Shown: positions 26,024 through 34,405 of the stretch, piece after piece
Numbering within the stretch: position 1 is the first letter of the stretch
Layout of the letters: every line of letters starts with the position of its first letter
Assembly: GCA_029012085.1 (NCBI GenBank)
Contig: JAQXLK010000278.1
Location: 1-42,866, forward strand
DNA: 42,866 nucleotides
Direction of reading: 5' to 3'
Origin: Clostridiales bacterium
GTDB taxonomy: Bacteria; Bacillota; Clostridia; Lachnospirales; Lachnospiraceae
Program-made: the position numbers and the translations under genes
The notes under the pieces: model-generated
The model's database searches: none
The model's input: only the letters and a program-made list of their open reading frames with translations
Told to the model about the DNA's origin: nothing

Positions 26024-27745
26024 CTACTCTTCATCTCCGGCCTGATATACAATCTTGCGCATCTCGCCAATAGAGGTGATACCATTCAACACATGTCGGC
26101 TGCAGCTAATCTTAAGAGTAGACATTCCTTCTTTCAGTGCCTGTTCTTCGATTACCTGCGCCGGTGAGTTCTTAGCAATAATCTGCTGCAGATTTCTCGA
26201 AACCTCTAGCATCTCGTATACACCAATACGTCCGGTAAATCCGGTGTCGTTACAGATTGCACATCCATTCGGCTCGTATATTACCACATCATCCTCATCC
26301 TCCGGAACTCCTAAAAACTTTCTTTCATAGTCCTCTGCAAAACGCGGTTGCTTACAGGTGCATAATCTTCGCACAAGACGCTGTGCAATAACACCCTTTA
26401 AGGCATCTCCGGCAGTATAAGGCTCAATTCCCATATCAATCAGACGGGTTACCGTAGAAGCTGCGGAGTTCGTATGCAATGTAGATACCACCAAGTGACC
26501 GGTAATAGCCGCCTTAACCGCAATATCCGCCGTCTCGCCATCTCGAATCTCACCAATCATAATAATATCCGGGTCCTGACGCAGAATAGAACGAAGTGCT
26601 GCCGCAAAGGTCATGTCCGCTTTTTCATTCACCTGACACTGATTAATACCATCAATATTCGCCTCCACCGGATCCTCTACTGTAACAATATTAACCTCTT
26701 CTGTATTCAGCTCACTTAACGCCGTATACAATGTGGTAGACTTACCGGAACCAGTCGGTCCGGTTACAAGGATAATACCATTCGGATTACTCAGGATATC
26801 ATCAAACCGCGCCTCTTCTTCCGGGCTGAAACCAAGTCCCGACTTTGCACGTGTCAGACCCTCCTTCGAAGTAAGACGCATTACCGTCTTCTCTCCATAC
26901 ACCGTAGGCAACATAGACACACGGATATCAAATTCTTTACGGTCTACCATGATAGAGATACGTCCATCCTGAGGCTTACGTTTTTCGGAAATATCCATAC
27001 CACCCATGATCTTTAAGCGGGCACAAATACCGGAAAGCAAGGAATAGTCATAGGACATTACCTGCTTTAACACACCATCAATACGATAGCGGACACGAAC
27101 CGAACTTTCAAGTGGTTCAATATGAATATCAGAAGCTCTCTGCCTTACTCCACCCTCTAAAATCTGCTTAACTAAAAGTACAATTGGAGAATTTTCAATA
27201 TCATCATTATACTGTTCTTCCTCCGCTTCAGACAGCATAGACTGTTCCCGTTCCTTCCGGTATGCCTCAGCCGCCTCCATTGCCTGATGATTACCATAGT
27301 ACTTACCAATGGTCTCACTAATATCATCTTCCATGGCAAGTACAGCCTCTATCTGCGAACCGGTAACAATGGTCAAGTCATCAACCACCATAATATCCAT
27401 CGGATCCGACATGGCGACCCTCAAAACATTCGGGTTCCTCTCATCATATCCCAACGGAACCACTCCATATTTCATAACCATCTCTTCCGGAATCAGCGAA
27501 AGTACTTCATCATCAAACTTACATCCTCGAAGCTCTACGAAATCCACACCAAGCTGTCTCGTCAAAACAGCAATCAGCAGTTCCTTGCTGATAAAGTTCT
27601 TTTCCAAAAGAACCCTTCCTAACTTCTTTCCTTCCGATTCTTTCTGAATCGCCAGCGCTTCCTGCAGTTGTTCCTCGGTAATTGCACCTGCCGTCACAAG
27701 CAAATCACCCATTCTAATTTTTTTTCTTCCTACACCAATTCGCAT
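26024..27745 (-). CDS. pilB: Pilus assembly ATPase PilB with MshEN-type c-di-GMP-binding domain
   Basis: A 573-residue extension ATPase. Residues about 10-75 carry two MshEN repeats: RMGDLLVTAGAITEEQLQEA and the following LAIQ fit the RLGxxLxxxGxLxxxxLxxxLxxQ pattern fully, and KKLGRVLLEKNFISKELLIA with LTRQ fits with one change. MshEN domains of this type bind cyclic di-GMP in Vibrio MshE and clostridial PilB. The ATPase core follows: Walker A GPTGSGKST near 330, Asp box VEDPVEANI, Walker B DPDIIMIGEIRD near 390, His box GHLVVSTLHT. A zinc-binding tetracysteine (CTC near 463 and CAIC near 496) is typical of PilB/GspE. GAGG precedes the ATG. There is no clear promoter in the 65-base gap upstream. 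Confidence 0.94.
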   Translation of the reverse strand: MRIGVGRKKIRMGDLLVTAGAITEEQLQEALAIQKESEGKKLGRVLLEKNFISKELLIAVLTRQLGVDFVELRGCKFDDEVLSLIPEEMVMKYGVVPLGYDERNPNVLRVAMSDPMDIMVVDDLTIVTGSQIEAVLAMEDDISETIGKYYGNHQAMEAAEAYRKEREQSMLSEAEEEQYNDDIENSPIVLLVKQILEGGVRQRASDIHIEPLESSVRVRYRIDGVLKQVMSYDYSLLSGICARLKIMGGMDISEKRKPQDGRISIMVDRKEFDIRVSMLPTVYGEKTVMRLTSKEGLTRAKSGLGFSPEEEARFDDILSNPNGIILVTGPTGSGKSTTLYTALSELNTEEVNIVTVEDPVEANIDGINQCQVNEKADMTFAAALRSILRQDPDIIMIGEIRDGETADIAVKAAITGHLVVSTLHTNSAASTVTRLIDMGIEPYTAGDALKGVIAQRLVRRLCTCKQPRFAEDYERKFLGVPEDEDDVVIYEPNGCAICNDTGFTGRIGVYEMLEVSRNLQQIIAKNSPAQVIEEQALKEGMSTLKISCSRHVLNGITSIGEMRKIVYQAGDEE

Positions 27746-27810
27746 CTATCCAACCTCACACAAGTTTATTTCATTCACTGACTACAAGCACAATATGTAT
27801 TCATGTATTT

Positions 27811-29301
27811 TTACTTTTTAATCTTTGCTTTCGAACCAACACCCTTTGACTTTAACATCTTCTTATAAGCTGAAAATTTTTTCTTTGGAATTTTTATAGT
27901 TGCCTTCGAATGAATACCCTTAAACGCCTTACTTCCTACATTCTTATTTGAAAGTCTCGTTGTCTTTATGGTAATTGTCTTTAAATTCTTACAACCATAA
28001 AATGCCTGTTTCCCTATCTTATTCACCTTAGAAGGTATTGTAATCTTCTTAAGCTTTGTACACTTATAAAACGCTTTCGCTTTAATAGTTGTTACATTCT
28101 TGCCCATGGTTACACTCTGCAGATTCGAACAACCCATAAATGCATTCTCACCAATCACTTTTACATTGTTGCCAATAACTACTTTTTTTATCTTCTTATT
28201 GTTTTTAAACGCATTATCCGCAACAGAAGTAACAGTATATGTAACACCATTTATCTTCACAGTTTCAGGTATTACTACATCCCCACTCATATCTTCCGAC
28301 GCCTTACTATACTCCACTGTGTTTTCATTACTTCCAGGTTCTTCTTTTGTAACATACTCTGTTCCCGTTTTCGAATCTTCCATCGAAACCTCAATCGTCG
28401 GTGGAACCTCTCCCGCTGTAGAACTTCCATCACTGCTGACTGTTCCTGCATACGACCAAAGCGTGGTATCTGACAGATTCAGATGCAATACCGGACACAC
28501 CGTATAATTACCCATGTCAACATAATAGCCATCCTGATAAATGATACCTGTAGCACCCACATACATAGCATTATTCGGATATTCTTTCACCAAATTCCGA
28601 AGTCTCCAATATCCATTCCCACTGGACGGCTTATTCTTCATATCCCGACCATAGCTTCCACCGGCTGCTACATAAGCCGTATTCTTTATTGAGCGTGCCG
28701 GATTCGCAGTATCACCGGAAGCAGAGAACCCATAGGAAGGATTGGTTGCCTCCTCATAGGACAATAAGAAAACCTTGTCTGCTGTTTGATGGCTTGGAGC
28801 AGAATTCGTAACCGTGGTCGTCATAATTGCCGCCTGCTCAGAAGCAGCAAATGCTTTGCTCATAAAACTCTCCTTGCTATAATCCGCTTTGCATAAATTA
28901 CTATCACTACCATATCCATTGAGCCAGCTTCTTATCGTACTGTTATCCCAGGTTAGATTCTTCAATACTTCTTTGCTGTCCCATGTTTCATTATATCTTC
29001 GTGCATCAAGGTTACAATCTGACATTAGATACGCATCATTCCCATTCACAGACAACACTCTCCACTTAATCGGATCACTTTTCTTTCCGGTTGCATCCGA
29101 CTGTGGATATCTGCCAAAATACACGCAGTCCCAGGTTGCCACACCATTACTTGCTATACTCGGATTCTTCAACGAAGTTGCAGCCTGCACCTTGGACATA
29201 TCCTTTGCAGTTACTCCTGCCAGCAACGGCACCGCCATCACTGCTGCCAAAACAACTGACATAATTCTTTTACCTGTTTTATCAAATCTTTTCTTATACA
29301 T
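27811..29301 (-). CDS. Secreted DUF6273 - LRR_5 surface protein
   Basis: A 496-residue exported protein. The signal peptide covers about 1-41 (MYKKRFDKTGKR, hydrophobic core, cleavage near VQAA). Residues about 48-290 are a DUF6273-type domain (VYFGRYPQSD, DPIKWRVLSVNGNDAYLMSD, NLTWDNSTIRSWLNG, CPVLHLNLS). After an acidic linker, residues 340-460 hold four or five LRR_5 (BspA-type) repeats. The C terminus is very basic, with FSAYKKMLKSKGVGSKAKIKK, a tail common to clostridial LRR surface proteins. There is no LPXTG. It has a strong promoter and lies 65 bases upstream of pilB with no terminator between, so it may be the first gene of the pilus transcript. The biochemical function is unknown. 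Confidence 0.82.
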   Translation of the reverse strand: MYKKRFDKTGKRIMSVVLAAVMAVPLLAGVTAKDMSKVQAATSLKNPSIASNGVATWDCVYFGRYPQSDATGKKSDPIKWRVLSVNGNDAYLMSDCNLDARRYNETWDSKEVLKNLTWDNSTIRSWLNGYGSDSNLCKADYSKESFMSKAFAASEQAAIMTTTVTNSAPSHQTADKVFLLSYEEATNPSYGFSASGDTANPARSIKNTAYVAAGGSYGRDMKNKPSSGNGYWRLRNLVKEYPNNAMYVGATGIIYQDGYYVDMGNYTVCPVLHLNLSDTTLWSYAGTVSSDGSSTAGEVPPTIEVSMEDSKTGTEYVTKEEPGSNENTVEYSKASEDMSGDVVIPETVKINGVTYTVTSVADNAFKNNKKIKKVVIGNNVKVIGENAFMGCSNLQSVTMGKNVTTIKAKAFYKCTKLKKITIPSKVNKIGKQAFYGCKNLKTITIKTTRLSNKNVGSKAFKGIHSKATIKIPKKKFSAYKKMLKSKGVGSKAKIKK

Positions 29302-29350
29302 AATTTCCCCTCCTTAAAATCTTATCCATTTAAAATTGCACTATGCTATT

Positions 29351-29379
29351 ATTTTATCAAAAAATTACAAATTTCTCAA
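29351..29379 (-). promoter_or_regulatory. Strong promoter for the DUF6273-LRR gene (possibly for the pilus locus)
   Basis: The minus strand has TTGAGA (29374-29379), a 17-base spacer and TAAAAT (29351-29356) preceded by TG one base before, i.e. an extended -10. It is about 50 bases upstream of the ATG with its AAGGAGGGG. It is the best promoter I find upstream of the pilus genes. Confidence 0.7.
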
Positions 29380-29450
29380 GAGAATTTTATATTTTTGCCA
29401 AAAAATAAACAAAAAAAGAAATGGAAAAGCACTTTTTCATTTTCATTACA

Positions 29451-29456
29451 TATACT
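29451..29456 (+). promoter_or_regulatory. Possible -10 element for sigK
   Basis: TATACT lies about 27 bases before the preferred sigK ATG. No convincing sigma-A -35 box is found at the right distance, so recognition by another sigma factor is possible. Confidence 0.35.
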
Positions 29457-29482
29457 GATGAAAAGCCCTCAAGGTGACTTTC

Positions 29483-30115
29483 ATGCAGACATTTAAGCAA
29501 CCTCTTACAAAGGAACGGGAACTTTACTACTTAAAGCGCAGTAAAGAGGGCGATTTATCTGCAAGAAACCTTTTAGTAGAATACAATCTCCGTCTTGTGG
29601 CACATATCATAAAAAAATATAACAACTTTGACCGGGATATAGATGATTTAATCTCCATCGGCACCATCGGGCTCATCAAAGCAATCAACACATATGATAT
29701 CGAAAAAGGAAACCGGCTTGTGACCTATGCTTCGCGTTGTATAGAAAACGAGCTACTCATGATGCTCCGTCAGGAAAGAAAATGTTCAAAAGAATTTTCC
29801 CTATATGAACCAATCGGGACTGACAAGGAAGGAAACGAAATCAATCTGCTAGATATCGTAGAATACGAAGGAAAGGATATCGCAGAACAGGTCATATTAG
29901 AAGACAATATCAAACAGCTTTACGAATCACTTGAAGTCCTGTTAGACCAGCGGGAATTAGAAGTACTCACCCTGCGGTACGGACTTTTTAACCGTTCACC
30001 ATATACCCAGCGTGAGGTTTCCAATCAGCTTGGCATCTCCCGCTCATACGTTTCCAGAATTGAAAAAAAGGCTCTTGCCAAATTAAGAAGATCCTTTGAC
30101 TGCTTTACGGCGTAA
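29483..30115 (+). CDS. sigK: RNA polymerase sigma factor of the SigK family
   Basis: A 210-residue sigma-70 family protein. Regions 2.1-2.4 are clear (NLRLVAHIIKKY, DLISIGTIGLIKAINTYD, YASRCIENELLM), as is region 4 with its helix-turn-helix (YTQREVSNQLGISRSYVSRI). The segment EPIGTDKEGNEINLLDIV closely matches sporulation sigma-K (DPIGQDKEGNEISLIDVL in Bacillus from memory) more than sigma-E. It begins MQTFKQPLTKERELYYL and lacks the hydrophobic pro-sequence of Bacillus sigma-K, as in Clostridioides difficile. The ATG at 29483 has AAGGTGA five bases upstream; the GTG three codons earlier overlaps that site. Sigma-K drives late mother-cell sporulation genes. The 3' end overlaps the convergent trhP gene. 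Confidence 0.85.
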   Translation: MQTFKQPLTKERELYYLKRSKEGDLSARNLLVEYNLRLVAHIIKKYNNFDRDIDDLISIGTIGLIKAINTYDIEKGNRLVTYASRCIENELLMMLRQERKCSKEFSLYEPIGTDKEGNEINLLDIVEYEGKDIAEQVILEDNIKQLYESLEVLLDQRELEVLTLRYGLFNRSPYTQREVSNQLGISRSYVSRIEKKALAKLRRSFDCFTA

Positions 30116-31321
30116 TATCGTACCTACCGGCAGACTTTGATTCAATTGTACCGTTAATGCCTCCTTCGGATGTGGAGCACTATCCACTTCCTCCATATCT
30201 GCATTCCAAATGCCCATGACCTCTAACTCTACATTCCGTCCGTCAAACATCATAGCCTCAATCTGCTCTCCAACGCAAAACTTATTGCGCTGAATAAAGT
30301 GAAGGCGCCCATCGGAATCGACAGATTCTACTTTACCAATGTACGTATATTCCTTCACATAATCATTGTTATCATACACCTGGGAATCCGAATCCGTTTT
30401 ACCAAAATAAAAACCGGTTGTAAATTGACGATAAGTACATTTCCCAATCTCCTCTTTGTACCATTCCAGATTCGCCGCATACTTTTCCGGACTTTCCATA
30501 TAGTCATCAATCGCTTTACGATAGGTTCTCGCAACTGTTGCCACATACAGTGCCGTCTTCATCCTTCCCTCTACCTTGAAGCTGTCAATTCCTGCCTCAA
30601 TCAGCTCCGGTACATGATTAACCATACATAAATCCTTTGAGTTAAAGATATAAGTTCCTCTGTCATCCTCTTCTACCGGAAAATACTCACCAGGTCTCGT
30701 CTCCTCTACCACACTATACTTCCATCGACAGGGATGTGTACAAGCTCCACGGTTTGCATCTCTGCCTGTCAGAAAATGACTAAGCAGACATCTCCCGGAA
30801 TAAGAAATGCACATAGCACCATGCACAAAGCTCTCAATCTCCATCTCCTTTGGAATATGCTCACGAATTTCCCTTATCTCCCTAAGTGACAATTCCCGTG
30901 CAGATACCACTCTGGTCGCTCCTAATCGATGCCAGAACTGATACGTGCCATAATTTGTATTATTTGCCTGAGTACTAATATGAATATCCACCTCAGGTAT
31001 CACTTCCTTTGCAATTGTAAAGATTGCAGGGTCTGATATAATAAGTGCATCAATTCCAATCGGCTTCAGTGTCTCAAAATATCTCCTTACTCCTTCCAAA
31101 TCATCATTATGGGCAAATATATTTGCGGTTACATAGAGTTTTACACCATGTGAATGACAATAGGATACTGCCTCTTTCATATCTTCGATTGTAAAATTGT
31201 GTGCCTTTGCCCGTAGTCCAAACGCTTCACCACCAATATAAACTGCATCTGCTCCATAATCAACCGCTACCTTAAGCACTTCCAAACTGCCTGCCGGTAT
31301 TAATAATTCAATCTTTCGCAT
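30083..31321 (-). CDS. trhP: U32 family protein, tRNA U34 hydroxylation (TrhP/YrrO-like)
   Basis: A 412-residue U32 'peptidase' family protein. The N-terminal barrel begins IELLIPAGSLEVLKVAVDYGADAVYIGG. The signature region (about 165-195) contains HGAMCISYSGRCLLSHFLTG, then NRGACTHPCRW, which supplies the conserved iron-sulfur Cys. Despite the family name, members such as TrhP and RlhA hydroxylate RNA. TrhP makes 5-hydroxyuridine at tRNA position 34 using prephenate. The adjacent gene encodes TrmR, which methylates that product, so the TrhP assignment is well supported by context. The two genes are 15 bases apart. The 3' end overlaps sigK by 33 bases on the opposite strand. Confidence 0.88.
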   Translation of the reverse strand: MRKIELLIPAGSLEVLKVAVDYGADAVYIGGEAFGLRAKAHNFTIEDMKEAVSYCHSHGVKLYVTANIFAHNDDLEGVRRYFETLKPIGIDALIISDPAIFTIAKEVIPEVDIHISTQANNTNYGTYQFWHRLGATRVVSARELSLREIREIREHIPKEMEIESFVHGAMCISYSGRCLLSHFLTGRDANRGACTHPCRWKYSVVEETRPGEYFPVEEDDRGTYIFNSKDLCMVNHVPELIEAGIDSFKVEGRMKTALYVATVARTYRKAIDDYMESPEKYAANLEWYKEEIGKCTYRQFTTGFYFGKTDSDSQVYDNNDYVKEYTYIGKVESVDSDGRLHFIQRNKFCVGEQIEAMMFDGRNVELEVMGIWNADMEEVDSAPHPKEALTVQLNQSLPVGTILRRKAVKGSS

Positions 31322-31336
31322 GCCATCACAATCTCC

Positions 31337-31978
31337 TTACTTTTTTACAGACAATGCAACTCCATCCCCCAGCGGAATCACAGAAGTCTCCAAAGACTCA
31401 TGATTCTTTAAAACATACAAATATTCTCTCATTCTGCTATGAATGGTCCGATTTCTCCGTTCCACCACGTAACGGGAATCTAATATCTCGCCATCCTGCA
31501 ATACATTATCTGATATCAATACTCCATCCTTTGCCAGCAGCCGAATCACATCCGGGAGAAAATGTATGTATTGTCCTTTTGCAGCATCCATAAATATAAA
31601 ATCAAAAGAATCCTGCAGTTCTTTCAATCGCTCTGCCGCATCTCCCTCTAACAACGTAATCATATTCTCCACACCTGCTCTGGCAAAATTGATTTTTGCC
31701 TTCTCAATACGAGGTTCCCACTTTTCAATAGTGGTAATATGTCCACCCTCCGGCAAAAACTGACTCATATAAATGGAGGAAAAGCCTACCGCAGTCCCAA
31801 CTTCTAAAACCTTTCGTGGTTTCTTTATCAGCAGCATTGTCTTAATCCATTCCTTCGTCTCTTTCCGAATAATCGGTACCTCATCTGCCAGGGCTTCCCG
31901 TTCAATTTCACCAACAATTCCTTCATCATCCCGTTCAAGCGAATGAATAAAGGAAATTATTCTTTCATCTACAATCAT
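31337..31978 (-). CDS. trmR: tRNA 5-hydroxyuridine methyltransferase (YrrM/TrmR-like O-methyltransferase)
   Basis: Encodes 213 residues of a class I SAM-dependent O-methyltransferase (COMT-like, methyltransferase family 3). SAM motif I VLEVGTAVGFSSIYM is near residue 59, followed by acidic ITTIEKWEPR, and the metal-binding DFIFMDAAKGQY motif. The family member TrmR of Bacillus methylates ho5U34 of tRNA to mo5U. The ATG at 31978 (MIVDERIISFI) is chosen because GGAG is five to six bases upstream and because it forms an ATGA overlap with the preceding MltG-like gene, indicating translational coupling. It is followed by trhP, the preceding enzyme of the same modification. Confidence 0.87.
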   Translation of the reverse strand: MIVDERIISFIHSLERDDEGIVGEIEREALADEVPIIRKETKEWIKTMLLIKKPRKVLEVGTAVGFSSIYMSQFLPEGGHITTIEKWEPRIEKAKINFARAGVENMITLLEGDAAERLKELQDSFDFIFMDAAKGQYIHFLPDVIRLLAKDGVLISDNVLQDGEILDSRYVVERRNRTIHSRMREYLYVLKNHESLETSVIPLGDGVALSVKK

Positions 31979-32361
31979 GATGTCTCCTCGCTCTGCATTC
32001 CACATATCATCCGGCAAATCTCGTCCGGAGTCATACTAGGAGATAAGGAATACGTTCCCGCAATAATCTTGTTATTATACTTTCCAAGATAGGCTCTTAC
32101 CAAAAAAATATACTTATTTTCTATTACACCATTTGTCTCAAGCAATACAGCAACATCCTTTGCTGAGCTTCCTTCGCCAATAGCAATCTCCTTTACTTCA
32201 GAAGAAGCTGCCACCTTTGGCAAATCCGCAAACACCTTATAAGAAAAGTGATACGAATAATTGAAGCCCTCCACTAATAAAAGTACAAATACGATATTAA
32301 CCAACGTCCGAATACATATTCCCAGCATTACTCCATATGCATTTTCATTATCTTTTGTCAT
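31975..32361 (-). CDS. Short MltG/YceG-like membrane protein without the catalytic domain
   Basis: Encodes 128 residues: a short N terminus, one transmembrane helix (about 12-34), then an extracytoplasmic segment with IGEGSSAKDVAVLLETNGVI and KIIAGTYSLSPSMTPDEICR. These match the LysM-like N-terminal part of the endolytic murein transglycosylase MltG (YrrL in Bacillus). Full MltG has about 330-380 residues, and the catalytic part with its Glu is absent. The gene is at the place where yrrL lies in Bacillus, directly before yrrM. GGAG lies seven bases before the ATG at 32361. It could be a peptidoglycan-binding regulatory remnant; a complete MltG may exist elsewhere. Confidence 0.72.
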   Translation of the reverse strand: MTKDNENAYGVMLGICIRTLVNIVFVLLLVEGFNYSYHFSYKVFADLPKVAASSEVKEIAIGEGSSAKDVAVLLETNGVIENKYIFLVRAYLGKYNNKIIAGTYSLSPSMTPDEICRMICGMQSEETS

Positions 32362-32365
32362 ATAA

Positions 32366-32701
32366 TCACTCCATGTAATCATAATCAAGCTCCAGACCCT
32401 CTGCAATTACTTCATATACCTCTGCAAGCTTTCTCGAAAATATCTGTTCTGCTATTAAAAATTCATTCACCAGTGGTTCCCGCAAAACATTCTCATATTC
32501 CAGCGATAAATTATGAATCTCCTCATACCGGTTAATCCCATCATCATAGCTTTGCAACTCGAAATTCCTTCTGCGAAAAGAATTCATTGCCTGATATAAC
32601 TCCGTATTCTCTTTCACTCTGCTTTTCGCCTGCAGATACCGCTGATATTCTTCACTGTCCTTAATTACCTGATTTAATTGATACGCCTCTTTTGTTATCA
32701 T
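32366..32701 (-). CDS. YlbF/YmcA family regulator
   Basis: A 111-residue, almost entirely helical protein of the YlbF/YmcA (Com_YlbF) family: YQLNQVIKDSEEYQRYLQAK, a central NSFRRRNFELQ segment, and a C-terminal LIAEQIFSRKLAEVYEVI. In Bacillus, YlbF, YmcA and YaaT form the Y-complex, which binds RNase Y and affects mRNA maturation, competence, biofilm and sporulation. Here it lies directly after an RNase J gene, separated by three bases, which also suggests a link to RNA decay. The ribosome binding site GAGGTG overlaps the end of rnj. It has no Cys, so iron-sulfur binding as in the Y-complex is unsure. Confidence 0.8.
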   Translation of the reverse strand: MITKEAYQLNQVIKDSEEYQRYLQAKSRVKENTELYQAMNSFRRRNFELQSYDDGINRYEEIHNLSLEYENVLREPLVNEFLIAEQIFSRKLAEVYEVIAEGLELDYDYME

Positions 32702-32704
32702 ACA

Positions 32705-34405
32705 TTACACCTCTGTAATAATCGGAAGTATCATCGGATTCCTCTTTGTTCGTTTCCATAAAAAGTCACCAAGATCATCCTTAATGGAAGTCTTAATCTT
32801 TCCCCAGTCTGTAATATTATTATTCAGACATTTAGCAAGAGCATCCTCTACCACATCATGACATTCATCCATAAGATTCTCTGATTCTCTTACATAAACA
32901 AAGCCGCGTGATACAATATCCGGTCCCGCCACAAGATAATTACTGCCCTTTTCAAGCGTTACCACAACAATAATCAAACCATTCTGTGACAAATGTTGTC
33001 TGTCACGAAGTACAATATTTCCAACATCCCCGACGCCTAAGCCATCTACTAAAATTCCCTGAGATGTTACATGACCTGCTACTCTTGCCCGTTCCGTAGA
33101 AAGTTCTAAAACTGTACCGTTACTAAGAATCTGAACATTTTCTTTCGCAACCCCCATCTCTTTCGCAAGCTCAGCATGGCGTTTCAGATGCCGATACTCA
33201 CCATGCACAGGAATTGCATACTGCGGTTTTGTTAATGCATAAATCAGCTTAAGCTCTTCCTGGCAGGCATGTCCGGATACATGCGTATCCTGAAAAATTA
33301 CATTTGCACCCTTTAATTCTAACTCATTAATAACTTTATTAATGGCTTTCTCATTACCCGGAATCGGGCTGGAACTTAAGATTACCGTGTCTCCCGGCTT
33401 GATACTTACCTTGCTGTGGATATTCGCTGCTATTCGGGACAGAGCCGCCATATTCTCGCCCTGACTACCGGTTGTAATCAGCACAATCTGTTCATCCGGA
33501 TAACTTTTCATCTGCTCAATGCCAATCAATGTATTATCCGGAATCTGAATAAATCCAAGTTCCGAAGCAGTATTAATGACATTCACCATACTTCTTCCTT
33601 CAATTACAACCTTACGTCCATACTTATCCGCACTGTTTATAATCTGCTGGACACGATCTACATTCGATGCAAACGTCGCAATAATCAAGCGATCCTTCTT
33701 ATGCTCTGCAAACAATGTGTCGAAGGTTCTGCCTACTTTCTTCTCACTCGGTGTAAATCCCGGTCTCTCAACATTCGTAGAGTCTGCCATTAAAGCAAGA
33801 ACCCCTTTTTTACCAAGCTCTGCATATCTTTGTAAATCAATCGTCTCACCAAACACAGGTGTAAAATCCACCTTAAAATCGCCGGTATGCACCAAAATAC
33901 CTGCCGGTGTATAGATAGCAAGTCCTGATGAATCCGCGATGGAATGATTCGAGCGAATGAATTCAATTCGAAAACATCCTAAATTGATAGTTTGTCCATG
34001 TCTTACAACTTTGCGCTTTACATTATTCAGTAAATTATGCTCCCGAAGCTTGTTCTCAATTAATCCCATGGTAAGCTTTGTTGTATAAATTGGCATATTC
34101 AATTCTTTCTCCACATACGGGATTGCTCCGATATGGTCTTCATGTCCATGGGTCACAACAAGACCTTTTACTTTGTCAATGTTATCTTTTAAGTAGGAAA
34201 CATCCGGTATTACCAAATCAATTCCTAACATGTCCTCTTCCGGAAATGCCAAACCGCAATCGATTACAACAATGGTATCCTCATACTCAATGGCTGTAAT
34301 GTTCATTCCGATTTGCTCAAGACCTCCTAAAGGAATAATCTTCACGCTGGGAGCCATCTCTTTCTTCTTTCCCTTTGGCTCACCCTTTTTCATATTCATT
34401 TTCAA
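32705..34405 (-). CDS. rnj: Ribonuclease J
   Basis: A 566-residue metallo-beta-lactamase/beta-CASP RNase, similar in length to RNase J1. The zinc motif VTHGHEDHIGAI is near residue 84, followed by NHSIADSSGLAI, HTGDFKVD and the beta-CASP motifs ATFASNVDRVQQ, GRSM and TGSQGE. The C-terminal DTHVSGHACQEE and PVHGEYRHLKRH are conserved. The enzyme combines 5'-3' exonuclease and endonuclease activity in mRNA turnover and rRNA maturation. The likely start is TTG at 34405, with GGAGG seven bases upstream, forming a TTGA overlap with the DUF1292 stop; an ATG two codons later is possible. It sits inside the yrz/yrr-type cluster. Confidence 0.93.
   Translation of the reverse strand: MKMNMKKGEPKGKKKEMAPSVKIIPLGGLEQIGMNITAIEYEDTIVVIDCGLAFPEEDMLGIDLVIPDVSYLKDNIDKVKGLVVTHGHEDHIGAIPYVEKELNMPIYTTKLTMGLIENKLREHNLLNNVKRKVVRHGQTINLGCFRIEFIRSNHSIADSSGLAIYTPAGILVHTGDFKVDFTPVFGETIDLQRYAELGKKGVLALMADSTNVERPGFTPSEKKVGRTFDTLFAEHKKDRLIIATFASNVDRVQQIINSADKYGRKVVIEGRSMVNVINTASELGFIQIPDNTLIGIEQMKSYPDEQIVLITTGSQGENMAALSRIAANIHSKVSIKPGDTVILSSSPIPGNEKAINKVINELELKGANVIFQDTHVSGHACQEELKLIYALTKPQYAIPVHGEYRHLKRHAELAKEMGVAKENVQILSNGTVLELSTERARVAGHVTSQGILVDGLGVGDVGNIVLRDRQHLSQNGLIIVVVTLEKGSNYLVAGPDIVSRGFVYVRESENLMDECHDVVEDALAKCLNNNITDWGKIKTSIKDDLGDFLWKRTKRNPMILPIITEV

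Noticed and set aside
10608-29301. Type II secretion system instead of a type IV pilus
   Set aside because: A PilT retraction ATPase, a short PilA-like major pilin and PilM/N/O proteins are present, and there is no secretin or GspC/L/M set.
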